A DNA stretch of 64,000 nucleotides from Nemophila menziesii (lineage: Eukaryota > Streptophyta > Magnoliopsida > Boraginales > Hydrophyllaceae): positions 5,084,001 through 5,148,000 of the forward strand of contig JARWIR010000018.1 of the NCBI GenBank assembly GCA_029959085.1, given 5' to 3'. Positions 36,713 to 49,285 of the stretch are shown here, piece after piece; within the stretch, counting starts at the first letter, position 1, and the number at the start of each line of letters is the position of its first letter. The position numbers were made by a program, and so were the translations under genes. The notes under the pieces were generated by a model. That model was given only the letters and a program-made list of their open reading frames with translations. It did no database searches and was not told the origin of the DNA.

Positions 36713-37806
36713 GTGGAGGATAGCAGAGCCGTCTGTTCTTGGCAAGTGCAAAAAGGGCTATTGCACATGACCCTTTCAATTCTTTATATAATTTGTCTGT
36801 TTTCTCTTATTTTACTATATCTATCTTTATTATCATTATAAACAAAAAATAGTATACCCATATTTCAACATGGTATATTTCAAATATTATAAGATTCGTC
36901 AAATCTTCAAGGTCAAAGTTATTTAAATTTTAAAAATATATATTTAGTTTTGTTTATATTATATGATTAAGTATAATAATTATATTAATTTTATAATTCT
37001 TTAATGATTTAAATTATAATTATAAATCTTGCATTAGATGGTTGAAAATTTATTTTTGTTGTCTGTAGTAATTTTTTTTTCAAGTTACAAATACTTTTGT
37101 GGCAACAATCATTAAGTTGTAAGTTGTCGTACTCTTTTTTCTTTTCTCAAAATAATGCAATTACAATATGCTTTGTTTAAAAATTGTAAAAAAAAGAGTT
37201 TTGATAATTCTTCATTTTTATAGAATTTTTTTTATACAATAATTATTTTTCATCAGAAAACTTTTAATATGTATGTAAGCCTGCAACATGTTAGTCTGTC
37301 CTTGTTAATTGTTTTTTTATATATGTTAGAAGTGTAGAATTTAAACAATTATTTATTGAGTATTTTTTTTATATATGTATCAAAATTAAATATTACAGTA
37401 ATTAAAAGATGAAGAATTTAAATAAAAATTGATTAGTAGACGTTAACAATTATTTTTTTAAAATTTATTAGGCTCGATCAAAGTGATATAAAAAATCATT
37501 GAAAATTATCATAAAATAAATTATCACATAATAATGTAAGAATATTTATACTTTACTATTCCAATCTAATATGCTAACAAATATTTTATATATGTTATTT
37601 TATTGAATGTTAGAAATAGTTTTTAGAGTTTATAATAATAAATTTAAGTATTTTTCATTATATCATAACATTTTTTCGATACAAAGGCCCAATTTAAAAT
37701 TTTTGCCCCTTCTATGATTGCAGAAGAGAGAGTTGGGTTGTCATTAGATTTGACGATTGGAGAGGATTTGGTTTCATCAAGCCAAATAATAAACGTGACA
37801 GCAACT
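36713..37806 (+). pseudogene. Cold-shock-domain copy c/d, L2
   Basis: Start is GTG (36713). The d half (37717-37806) begins GCAGAAGAGAGAG, matching the undisrupted copies better than in the short units, which lost two bases there. Confidence 0.75.
36728..37716. mobile_element. hAT-like insertion, L2
   Basis: 989 bp, with ATAGCAGA on the left and ATTGCAGA on the right (one change). It lacks about 60 bases present elsewhere near 37160 (the stretch with ATCTTACAAATTACATATGC). Confidence 0.6.
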
Positions 37807-38032
37807 GTATGATGTCTAAAAACAACACACCAAAAAACTAATACAAAATTCTACTAAGACCGGGTTGATCTAGCTAAGTGTGTTAAAAAAATATTAAAAC
37901 TTTCACCTACCCTGTCTGCAAACAATTCATTATATGCACCTTCTGTCTCTCACTAAATATATATAATAACATATAGAAAACCTTACTCAATACTCAATTT
38001 AGGATTTAGATTTATTTTCATTTCTTGCTTTG

Positions 38033-38168
38033 GGTCGGTTCTGATATCATAAAAGTGAACAACGATGTCACCGCTGCCGTCACCACTATTACTTGGCTTG
38101 ATGAAACCAAATCTTCTCCAATCGTCAAATCAAATGACAAACCCACTCTCTCTTCTGCTATCCTCCAT
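38033..38168 (-). pseudogene. Cold-shock-domain fragment a, L2 (hairpin collapsed)
   Basis: Only the first 45 or so codons remain, from ATG at 38168 to the RNP2 region. On the left the sequence jumps at 38033 straight into the leader of what was copy b (TCTTGCTTTGGG), so the b coding part and the hairpin centre are gone. Confidence 0.78.
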
Positions 38169-38174
38169 TGTTTC

Positions 38175-38885
38175 AAAACCCTAAGCAAGAAGTGAAAGCA
38201 AATCTAAATCCTAAATTGAGTATTGAGTAGGGTTTCATGTTTACTATTATGTATATATAGTGAGAGACAGAGAATGCGTATAATGAATTGTTTGCAGGCA
38301 GGGTAGGTGACAATTTTAAATTTTTTTAACACACTTAGCTAAGAGTAATGTTGGCAAAACTAGGGCTGAGCAAAGACCATTCAAAAATCAAACCTTTAAC
38401 CCTAAATATTTTTAACAAACTAGAATTTAATTAATAATCCGAATTAATATTAAGAAAACTAGTTCAAAGATTCGGCCTTCGCGTAAAATAGAAGAAGTTA
38501 ATTCTCGGGTTCATCCCCAAGACCCGGTTCAAAACCCTAAGCAATAAGTGAAAACAAATCTAAATCCTAAATTGAGTATTGATTAAGGTTTCCTGTTTAC
38601 TATTATGTATATATTGTGAGAGACAGAGGATGCGTATAATGAATTGTTTGCAGGCAGGGTAAGTGACAATTTTAATATTTTTTAACACACTTAGCTAGGA
38701 GTAATGTTGGAAAAACAAGGGCTGAGCAAAGACCATTCAAAAATCCAACCTTTAACCCTAAATATTTTTAACCAACTAAAATATAATTAATAATCTGAAT
38801 TAAAATTAAAAAATCTAGTTCAAAGATTCGACCTTCCCATAAAAAAGAAGAAGTTAATTCTCGGGTTCATCCCCAAGACCAGGTC
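38175..38885. repeat. 356-bp direct tandem duplication in the L2/L3 left arm
   Basis: The segment from AAAACCCTAAGCAAGAAGTG to the CCCAAGACCCGGTTC end is present twice (38175-38530 and 38531-38885). It contains the CSD-a leader, its TATA motif and part of the divergent intergenic region, so this arm has two CSD-type promoters in a row. The copies differ by scattered substitutions, so the duplication is not recent. Confidence 0.9.
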
Positions 38886-39069
38886 CACAAAAAATATATA
38901 TAAAACTCTCTCGAAATCTATCGTCCAATATCTATTACTCTTGTTCTTAATTTTATCCCCACTCCTCTCCCTCTCTCATCTCAAAATAAATCTAGCCTCT
39001 TAAATCTATTTATTTCTAAAGAACAACATTTATATTCGGTCTTATTTTTATGTTTGGGAATTTACCATC

Positions 39070-39114
39070 ATGGAGATAACTAAGTTGTCCGTCGGTACAT
39101 ATAACCAACACAAG
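39070..39114 (+). pseudogene. MEITK first exon, L3 left arm
   Basis: Start and donor intact; I to V change (LSVGTYNQHK). Confidence 0.5.
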
Positions 39115-40141
39115 GTAATATTTTATTTCTCTTTTAATACCTTAATATATTTGATAATTTATTATTTATTTATTTATTCATCATACAAAAATGATGAACC
39201 AATTTGAAATCGTACAATTGCAAATTTACAGATCTGTAAGGAAATTTAATATATTGATTATTGCTTCTGAGTTTGAGTTTTTGGAATTTTTAATGTTTTT
39301 TTTGAAATAATTGCAAATCTTTATGGTACCTACGATGATGTGATTAGTCTATATCTCTCTATGTTGTAGCTTAGTCAAATCAGGTAGTTTATGATTATAT
39401 AAGTTAAAAAATTACATAGTTTAATATAGTTATTTTTTGATTGGTCCTTGCGTTATGCTGTTAGCCATATATACATTAGTGTTTCAAATTGTAGCAAATT
39501 ACTATTGCATTATAGAATATGATATTCAATCTTAGAAAATGTACATTGTGTTATATTTTTAGTCAACTATATAGATTTACGTGGTTTAATATTGAGAAAG
39601 AAGATTAGCGATATGTCGTTCAGTATGATTGATTGCTCATTCGAAAACCTTTGGAAGTAAAGCGTAGTATAGATGTGACATGTTTATTTTTTTCATATAT
39701 TGCTCGATTTGTCAGGTAATGTTAACCTCAATTAAAGCTGGTTTACTATAATAAGATCATGTTAATGATTTATAGATCAATATATACTAAAATTTCAAAA
39801 TTATTGTTGAATATTTGGATTTTGTATCAAGAGGGATGGTTATTTTGAACCAAGCTTTCTCTGATGCATTAGTGGAAGAGAGTGCACACTTTTATCGCAC
39901 ACCTATACAATAACGCATATATTGTGTCCATTATATACATCAGGTTTAACTCTTTGGATATCATCTTCTTAATATGTTGGATGAAACTTTAAGTTAAATC
40001 CAAAAGATTGATGATAAACACTAGTTTTGTCTTCGGATGTATAGACTACACTTCTTAACAGCTTCAATCTCCAATGGGTTTAGTCATTCTACCTTGTCTG
40101 TTATTGGAGGTCTAGTCTTCAAATATTTACATCTGCAATTT

Positions 40142-40500
40142 ATTTAATTACCTCAGGTTTTGGCTTCTTCTCAGGTGAATTATGAACGAGAAGAGATGTT
40201 TCTTCTGTTTCCACTAGTGATTTCTTCTTCCTCTTCGTTGCCAAGCTTTGTACCATTCTTTTGTAAGCCATCACATCCTTTCATTTCGTCGTCTAACTAA
40301 CACACAACTCAGAGATAAACCAAGTATGATTTAATCTCTTGAAATTTAAAAGAATGATGTTCTTTTGGTTGTAATGGTAGGAGGATATGTAATGGTGATT
40401 GGATGGAGTTTTGTAAGGAATGAAGGAAGAATAAAAGATTTCTTTGATGTTGTAATATAAAGGAAGAAAGAAGAAATTTTGAATACTTGATAATCTGTAG
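40142..40500 (-). pseudogene. Unidentified lysine-rich reading frame, L3
   Basis: Aligned copy with two in-frame stops around 40292-40302, between ELCVS and KDVMAYK, so it is not open here. Confidence 0.35.
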
Positions 40501-40796
40501 TTATTTGTGTTGTTATGGAATGGATTGAGTGAATATTATGTGTTTATGGAAGATGGGTGGAAATTCTGGTGGAGTTTTGGTGTGTTTTTAAAGGTTTTTA
40601 TCAATATTCAAAAGTGCTTCAATGGAGTTTGGGGGTGGAATTTTGTATTAATGTAATAGAAGAAGGCATGAAAATAGGGTTTAGGTTGTAAGAAACCTTA
40701 GGTTTTCCTTTATCTTTGTCTAAACCGCCTCCTTGCGTTTTACAACACCTCCTTCATGCTACAACTATCATCACGACGCTGCTGTCGCAAATTCCT

Positions 40797-41114
40797 AAGT
40801 TAATATTGTGCGGTGTACCGCACATATGCGCGGTGTACCACGCGAATGCTCCAATTCTTTATGACATTTTAAAGCTTGGACTTACCGTCGAGATGCTATC
40901 TTATGTACGGTGTACCGCAATAATACTTCACATCTCTGTTTCTTTACATGTGTCTTAAACCGTTCCCACATTCCTTTCCGCGGAAGGTGTACCTTGATTC
41001 TGGTGCGGTGCACCGCACGACCCTTGACATTTTTGCCAAATTGAAGCTCGTGTGATCAACCTGATATTTCGATTGTGTTAGGTGCACCGCGATTCTCATG
41101 CGATATACAACACA
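40797..41114. repeat. GGTGYACC cluster, L3
   Basis: Contains the perfect 16-bp palindrome GTGCGGTGCACCGCAC at 41003-41018. Confidence 0.7.
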
Positions 41115-41411
41115 AAGCGATGTAAGAACGATTATCCAAGCTCTTTCCTCCAAACTCAAATATGTACCTACCTATACAACAAAATGATAAACTTTCTTCT
41201 CTAATTACCTTTAGTACACAAAAATAAAACTAAATTTAATAATACACACTACAAAAGCAATAAACTAGTCTAGAAATAGGTTTTCACCCTTCTTTGGCGT
41301 TTGTTCAATGTAGTGAAACTTGAAGGGTTACCTCGCGTGCTACACGGATATGATGAGTTACATGACCTCCCCACGATTTGGATCTTCCATACCAATGGTA
41401 TCCTCACCTCC

Positions 41412-42431
41412 ATGATGTATACTAAATTGATAACCATATCCCATGAATGTATATTTTCTGGTTGAATGTCCAAGCTCTATAGTTCCATGAGGCGTCACCT
41501 TACTAACAATGAACGAACCCGACCACTTTTATCTCAATTTTCCTGGGTAATTGCTGAACTTGGAGTTGTACTTGAGGTCCCTTTGTTTTACTTCAAACTT
41601 CTTCTTTTGAATCCACTTATCATGGAATTTCTTGGTTTTCTCTTTATCTCCCAATAAGCTCTTAATTCAAACTCAAGAGGTAAGTTACAAGTTTTACAAT
41701 ACACCATTAAATACAATGATGCACCTAGGGGCATCTTCAAAGTGGTTTTATAAGCCCATAGTGAATCATCTGACTTCATTGACCAATCCTTTATTTCTTG
41801 TTGGTCCAGCTCTGTCTTAACCCATATTTGAAGGGATTAATCTTAGAGGGTCTTCTCAAGAATATATTTAATCTTGCGATTAGAGATTTCAGATTGACCG
41901 TTTGTTTTGGGGTGGTAAGAGGTAGACACTTGATGTCTCATTCCATATGTGACTTGAAGTATTTAACCACCTTTCTTCCATAATTTGCAGGTACCAATAA
42001 GTAGTCAAAAACTAGTAATATGTATTTATTTCTATGGGATGAATACGAACGATCCCATGAAATCAATTCCCCAAACATAAAAGATCAAAACCTATAAAAC
42101 TTTTTTTAGTAGCATCTCGTCAAACCTTAAAATATTTCAAATGAATTTGAATCTTTTACATTGCTTGTGGCAAATAAAAACTGTATTGAAGTACCTTAGT
42201 GGTTGAGCGTTCACCCTTGAAATATCCTTCACATGGTGAGTCGTGACATCTCGATATGACATCACGAATTTCATGCTATGACACACACTTTTCAATCATC
42301 TGATCAATACATACTTTTAACATGAACACATCTTCCCAAAATAAGTTCTTGGCGTGGTGAATCAATATCTTTTTCTCATGTGGTGTGCTTCCGATAGGAA
42401 ATGATCCACTCATGTCGATTGCTAACACAAG
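41412..42431 (-). pseudogene. Ty3/gypsy integrase remnant, L3 (90-bp deletion)
   Basis: Compared with L4, 90 bases are missing at the ATAT at 41946-41949, removing the segment with the second catalytic Asp. The C-terminal part is open over 63 codons (41588-41779) with DDSLWAYKTTLKMPLGAS and YCKTCNLPLEFELRAYW, typical of the region after the catalytic core in plant Ty3/gypsy integrases. Confidence 0.78.
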
Positions 42432-44446
42432 TTAATAATATTTATAGGATGATAAAATTTGACACAAGGTGTTATTTATTTGTTTGTTTTAAAAGTAGTT
42501 TATCACCCAACACTTTTTCATAAGTTCTCTTTTTAAGTCTAAAATCTTTCAAATAGCCCCCATCACAACCACTCCTACACCCCAACTAACATACCATTTT
42601 TTCCGTACCCCAGGTGCCTAGTTTTGTTTTCTAATTCATATTGTTTAAATTTGTTTTATACATAAATTTTTATAGATTTATTGTGTCTTTATTTTCTTTC
42701 TAAAATTATTCTAATAAGCTGCTCCTCTGGGATAGGTAGTTTTTCAAAGAAAAAGAGTCATCCTTTAAGAATTTATTAGTCGTCTCAATAATCCATAATT
42801 CATAAAGTAAAATAACAATGCAAGGGGTGATGTACATAAGCTTGTTTCCTAAAAAAACAAAGTTTCAGTAAAATATCTTAAGAATAATTCATGCTTAACT
42901 TTATTTCATTTTTGTAACAAGAAATATGTATTAGCCATATCAAACATTTTCTCATAAAAGAGACATATTTAAGAACTTTGATGGTAACCTTTCAGTTTTA
43001 TGGGGCCACCCCGCTGAACCTCATATATATATTACATGAAGCAAAGCTACATTACGATAATAAATACGTGGAGTAAATGATAAATTTATAAAATGTTGTT
43101 GGTGTACAAGAAAAATATTATGTTTCATTTTTTTACGTAAAAAAAGATATAAAAAACCAATTCTTATAACCCATTAAACTATAATTTTAGTTTTCATACA
43201 AATCAACAAAAGCAAAAAAAACGTCCACGAGATAATTCAAAGTATTGTCTTATGGCACATGAACATAAAAATAATTTAAAAAAATGTTGTTTCTCTACTC
43301 ATCTTCACTCTCAGTTCCGTCATCATTAAGGAATTTATCGTTGACCAACTTTGATAGGTTGGGTATTGTTTTTGAACATTTGTTATATTTTTTTATACCC
43401 CATTTGATATCCCTTGTTAAATACTTCCTCGCCAATATTTCTGAATAACCTCTCAAACTCTTTTGATTCCTTATAATTAGAATAAATTTCTTGTTTCAAA
43501 TTAGAATTGACTTTTGTCATTTCTCACGCGTCACTGACTTCAAGGTACATCTGAATTAAATGAAATTTCTTCAAAATATCTGACCAGTTAATAGTGATGA
43601 CTTAAACAATATGAAGTTAAGAGTTTTCCGGTATACACTATAGCTTTCCCAAAGTGACTTTTATCTCTCTTTACCCCTAGGGTTAGGTTTGGAATTCAAT
43701 TCTTGACTTCTATTCATCTTCTTGAACTCTAATGTCAGTAAGTTACCTAATGTTTACACACTAAACATACAACTAAAGTACAAAAACTGTATAAATAGCA
43801 TAATGTCCTAACAACGTACAAAAGAAAGATATGGAAAATATTAGGGAAAAACTCACTTAGGTCTCGTAAACCCTCAAAATGATGTCCCGTGAGTAGATTA
43901 ATTTATCACCAAAGAAGAGGGAGAAATAGAAAGATAATGAATGCTACTAAAGAAACTATCTTAATAACTCTCATATAGTGGAGTCAAAGAAATAATACAC
44001 AAATACACGTAGTAAACAAAAAATTAACATGTCACAAATTTAATATTGGATTAACTTCGCAATGCAAGAAGGAGCGGTTCTCAATTAGGTTTATATGGAA
44101 ACGATAGGGAATTCATAGGTTCTCCCTTATGTCTAATGGTAAACTTAGCTATCCCTTAATCATTCAATCGTTGGTCATCCAAATAGCTAGAAATCATAAG
44201 GTCTTTTCAGTAATAGCGTAGGCTTATGAATGGTATGATAGATATATTTGGATTATGTAAAGTGATCTTTTGAATCTCTACTCACTATCCATCAACGAAT
44301 CTCAATAGAGCTTGAGTTACTCTCGAGAATTACCTAACTTAACCCAATATCGATACTATAATCTTAGCATCCCCAAATACCCATTAGCACTATTTGATGA
44401 TTAACAACAATTTCCACGTTGTCGTTTTTTTTCATTTATTCTTCTT

Positions 44447-44497
44447 TATATATATGTGTATTTATATATATATGTATATATATATATACATATATTA
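44447..44497. repeat. TA microsatellite, L3
   Basis: Interrupted TA/TG run at the same position. Confidence 0.88.
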
Positions 44498-45602
44498 AGC
44501 TGGTAATGACACTCTTTCTGAGGTGAGATGTCATACCACTTATTTTTTTGATTTTTTTTTCAAGACCCCAACAAATCATTACAATACAAATATTTCAGCA
44601 ATAGATCACAACTAAAAGCTCATTAAATCCCCACCCGATGTTCCCATAATATGGTGCCACCATCCCAAACTCAAGCTCTACTAGTACTAGTATTAGGGTT
44701 GTCATATGGGAAAGTCCTATAATCTTAGACGTATGGCTTATATCGTAGCAAAAAAGTACGCTAAAAGATAAAAAGGACCTAGGGTGTATAATAATTTAAT
44801 AAACATGGGTGAGCAAACTGAAAGATACAAGTGACTCATCAAATAAATGCATTAATCATTTTCCTAAATACTAGAGGTTGTTATTTTCTCACTTTTAGTT
44901 CATAAGCTAAGCGAGTTATACTCGCTCAAGGTTTCCTATATTTGAACTTAACTTCTAAGCATTGTTGATTAATCCTATTTATCTGTTATTAAATTTCTTC
45001 AGGCATATACATTACACATTTTGCGAAATCTTTCAAAACACACAATTCCAAATCATTAACTTGCTAAAACCAGGCTAAAAAAGGAACATTCACTACATTC
45101 TACATCTATTCCTTATACCTACATATTTACAAAATTTTTAGTTTTTTTAAGAAATTAATAACAAAACGATAAATGAGGAAAATGAATACCCCCATCCCAA
45201 CGCACATCCGAGTATTGTCCACAAAACTCGAAAAAGACTCAAAAAATAAATAAACTTACCAATATACACTAAACAAATAAAAGAGTTAAGGAAAGGGTTT
45301 AGAGAACATTACGCGGTCCTATCACATCTCCTAAAAAACGATTTCAAAATAGGTCTCAGTAATTTCCTCCCTGATTTTCACCATGATGCGCTCAATATCT
45401 CGCATTATGTTCAACTAGTTCATGATATTGTTGTGTTGTAACTTTTCTACTCTTTCAATTCTATTCATCAGTGACAAGACCCACACTGGGGGACCGGGTT
45501 CAAAAATATACATACCTCTTCATGAAGTTGAGGAAGAACAGTGATCATTTGTAATTGGTTCTTTCCCTTTTTCTTTAGCCAGAACTATACACCTCTCACT
45601 TT

Positions 45603-47364
45603 GTAAATATTTGAAAACCAAACCTCCGAAAATAGACTAGGCAGAATGACTAAACCCATTAGAGATTGAAGTTGTGAATAGGTATAGTCTAGACCTTCGA
45701 AGACAAAACTAGGTGGAATGCCTAAACATGTTGAAAAGTGAGCTAAAATGATGGAAACCGGATGCGCGACACAATTTATCATCAAACTTTTGGATTTAAC
45801 TTAAAGTTACATCCAACATATTAAGAAATTACATCCAAAGACTTAGACCTAATGTATATAAAGGACACAATATATGCGTTAGTGTAAAGGTTTGCGACAA
45901 AGCTGCGCTCTCTCTTCTGCCAATGCATCAAAGGAAACTTGGTTCAAAAAAACTATCCTCCTGATACAAAAACCAAATATTCAACAAGAATTTTGAAATT
46001 TTAGAATATGTTGGTCTATAAATTATTAACATGATTTTATTATAGAAAACCAACTTTAATTGAGCTTAACATTACCTGGACTAATCTGATATGAAAAAAG
46101 TGTAAAAGTCACATTTATACACTTTAAATCCAAAGGTTTTCGAATAAGCAGTCAATCAGATTGAACAACATAACACTACTAGCATTTCACATTATTAAAC
46201 CACGTAAATCTGCCTTTTTTTAAGATTGAATATCATAGTCTATAATGCAAGAGTAATTTGCTACCATTTGAAACACTAATGTATATCTGGCTAACAACAT
46301 AACACAAGGACCAATCAAAAAATTAACTATATTAAAGTACTTAACTATATTAAAGTATTTAAATCTTGAACTTGTATTAGTATAAACTACCTGATTTGAC
46401 TAAGCTACATTCTACATAAAGAGATATAGAGTGATCAAAGCGTCGTAGGTACCTTAGATATCTGCAATTAATTCAAAAAAAAACATTAAATTTTCTAAAA
46501 ATACGAAGTTAGAAACAATGATAAATACATTAAATTTCCTTACGAATCTGTAAATTTGCAAGTAATAAGCATTCACGATTCCATTTGTGTTCATCATTTT
46601 TCTATGATGAATAAATAAATAAATAAATAAATAAATAAATATATAATAAATTATCAAATATAATAAGGTATAAATAGAGAAATCAAATTGTACCTTCTGT
46701 TGGTTATATGCACTGAAGGACAATTTAGTTATCTCCATAATGTTGAAATCTCAAACATAAAAAAATAAATAATAGAAATATTGTATTCTTTAAAAAATAA
46801 ATAGATTGGAGAGGTTATATTTCTTTTAAGATGAGAGAGAGGAGAGGAATGAGGATATATTAAGAACAAGAGTAATTAGATATTGGAAGATAAATGGGAG
46901 GAGAGTTTTATATATATATTTTGGTACAGATTGTCTTGGGTTGAACCCGAGAATTAACTTCTTCTTTTTTACCGATGGCCAAATATTTGGGCTAGTTTTT
47001 TTTTTAATTTTAGTCCAAATTATTAATTAAATTCTAGGGGGGTTGAATTTTTTTTAGGTTTAGACAAGATCAGCTTGGATTTTTGAATGGTCTTTGCTCA
47101 ACCTTAGTTTTGGGTATTATCCAACATTACTCTTATCTAAGTGTATTAAAAAAATATTTAAATTGTTATATTAGAAATAATGATATTGAAAAAATAACCA
47201 GTGTGGGCTCAAGCCCACTTTAACTATTGTCTAAACAGTCAATTCATCGATTATACGCACACTCTGTCCATCACTATATATACATAATAATAAACATGAA
47301 ACCTTATTCAATACTCAATATAGGTTTCGATTTGTTTTTATTTTTTGCCTAGGGTTTCGAAACG
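45603..47364 (-). repeat. Large inverted arm, right side, L3
   Basis: Inverted partner of the 38169-40130 arm, enclosing the interior 40131-45602. It carries an AAAT microsatellite near 46613-46640 and a MEITK exon whose unspliced reading frame runs for 94 codons (46454-46738). Confidence 0.85.
46694..46738 (-). pseudogene. MEITK first exon, L3 right arm
   Basis: Start and donor intact. Here the unspliced frame is open for 94 codons (46454-46738) and hydrophobic, but it covers an AAAT microsatellite and is probably chance. Confidence 0.48.
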
Positions 47365-48026
47365 ATGGAGGATAACAGAGCCGCCTGTCCTGGGCAAGTG
47401 CAACAAGGGCTATTGCACATGACCCTTCAATGTGAAAAAAAAACCTTTTTCAATTTTTAATATAATTTGTCTATATTCTCTTAATTTACTAGATCTATCT
47501 TTATTATCATTATAAAAAAATAGTATACCTATATTTCAACATGGTATATTTCAAATATTATACGATTCATCAAATATTCAAGGTTCAAGTTATTTAAATA
47601 TAAAAATATATATTTAATTTTGTTTATATTATATGATTAAGTATAATAAATATATTAATTTTATAATTAGTTAATGATTTAAAATATAAATATAAATCTT
47701 GCATTAGATGGTGGAAAATTTAGTTTTTTTGTCTATAGTAATTTTTTTTTCAAGTTGCAAATACTTTTGTGGCAACAATCATTAAGTTGAAAGTTGTCAT
47801 ACTCTTTTTTTTTTCTCAAAATAATGCAATTACAATATGCTTTGTTTAAAATTTGAAAAAAATAGGTTTTGATAATTTTTCATTTTTATAAAAAAAAATT
47901 TATACAATAATTTTTTTTCAACAGAAAACTTTTATATGTCTATAAGCCTGCAACATGTGAATATGTCCTTGTTAATTGTTTTTAATATATATTAGAAGTG
48001 TAGAATTTAAATTATTATTTATTCAA

Positions 48027-48059
<33 letters not shown>

Positions 48060-48483
48060 CAAAATTAAATATTACAGTAATTAAAAAATGAAGAATTTAA
48101 ATAAAAATTGATTAGTAGACGTTAACAATTGTTTTTTTAAAATTTATTAGGCTCGATTAAAGTTATAAAAAATCATTGAAAATTATCATAAAATAAATTA
48201 TTACATAATAATGTAAGAATTTTTATACTTTACTATTCTAATCTAATATGCTAAAAATATTTTATGTATGTTATTTTTTTGAATGTTAGAAATATTTTTA
48301 TAGAGTTTATAATAATAAATTTAAGTAATTTTCTTTATGTCATAACTTTTTTTTGATACAAAGTCCCAATTTAAAATTTTTCCTCCTTCTCTGATTGCAA
48401 AAGACAGAGTTGGGTTGTCATTAGATTTGACGATTGGAGAGGATTTGGTTTCATCAAGCCAAATAATAGCGGTAACGGCAACT
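47365..48483 (+). pseudogene. Cold-shock-domain copy c/d, L3
   Basis: ATG at 47365; d at 48394-48483 reads VVIRFDDWRGFGFIKP followed by a short acidic-glycine loop. Confidence 0.75.
47380..48393. mobile_element. hAT-like insertion, L3
   Basis: 1,014 bp, flanked by ATAACAGA and ATTGCAAA. It shares the internal deletion near 47830 with L2, and contains a TA run at 48036-48058. Confidence 0.6.
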
Positions 48484-48721
48484 GTATGATGTCTAAAAAC
48501 AACACACCAACACACTAATACAAAATTTCACTAAGACCGGGTTGATCTAGCTAAGTGTGTTAAAAAAATATTTAAACTGTCACCTACCCTGCCTGCAAAC
48601 CATTCATTATATGCACCTTTTGTCTCTCACTATATATACATAATAGCAAATAGGAAACCTTACTCAATACTCAACTTAGGATCTAGATTTATTTTCATTT
48701 CTTGCTTAGGGTTTTGAAACG

Positions 48722-49003
48722 ATGGAGGATATCAGAAGAGATAGTGGGTTTGTCATTAGATTTGATGTTTGGAAAAGCTTTGGTTTCATCATGCAAAATA
48801 ATAGTGGTGACGACAAACAGCGGTGACGTCGTTGTTCACTTTTCTGATATAGAACCTGACTTTAATGTTCGCTACCATGCATACAACTGTATGCTAGCGA
48901 AGAAGGTTGAGTTTTATGCCCTCAAAGATGGGGGCAAAATTAAGGCTCTTGATGTTTTGGTCTCAACTGTTGAGAATGGTTTTAAAAGGAGCATGGGTAA
49001 TTG
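48722..49003 (+). pseudogene. Best-preserved cold-shock-domain copy (b, L3)
   Basis: From ATG 48722 it reads MEDIRRDS and SFGFIM, then a small indel (GACGACAAACAGCGG) shifts the frame. The second half stays open in the shifted frame: GDVVVHFSDI, then VRYHAYN, AKKVEFY and DGGKIKALDVLV. This last strand (basic-Lys-Ala-hydrophobic-Asp/Asn-Val) is the typical end of a cold-shock domain, and here alone among the b and a copies of the hairpins with a full centre the G run is in the right frame. After the domain come about 16 further codons (VENGFKRSMGNW) before the hairpin centre cuts the gene. This copy is the main basis for calling the family. Confidence 0.85.
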
Positions 49004-49011
49004 GTGTTCTA

Positions 49012-49285
49012 CCACGATTCCAAGTACCCCTTCTCCTTTTAAAACCATTATCAACAGCTGAGACCAAAACATCAAGAGCCTTACTTTTGCCCCCTCTTTG
49101 AGGGCATAAAACTCAACCTCTTGGCCAGCACACAGTTGTATGCACGGTAGCGAACATTAGATATCAGAAAAGTGAACAACGAAGTCACCGCTGCCAACAA
49201 CACTATTATTTGGCTTGATGAAACCAAATCTTCTCCAATCGTAAAATCTAATGACAAACCCCCTCTCTCTTCTTCTATCCTCCAT
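49012..49285 (-). pseudogene. Cold-shock-domain fragment a, L3
   Basis: ATG at 49285 (MEDRRREG). About 9 bases missing in the loop after RNP2 compared with other copies, plus the G-run frameshift. Confidence 0.78.

Larger units (their letters stand above)
29426..38929. repeat. Long tandem unit L2 (about 9.5 kb)
   Basis: It starts in the inner end of a left arm (TGAAACTTTAAG) and has a further deletion of about 0.1 kb near 29606, which removes the arm/interior boundary. The interior runs to 35108, the right arm to 36712, then the interrupted CSD copy. The b/a hairpin is collapsed at 38033 to a single CSD-a fragment, followed by a 356-bp tandem duplication. Confidence 0.88.
38169..40130 (+). 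repeat. Large inverted arm, left side, L2/L3 boundary
   Basis: Left arm from the CSD-a start to the interior boundary at CAAATATTTAC. It is lengthened by the 356-bp duplication at 38175-38885. It contains the MEITK promoter and exon and about 1 kb of AT-rich sequence that continues past the short-unit deletion point. Confidence 0.85.
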
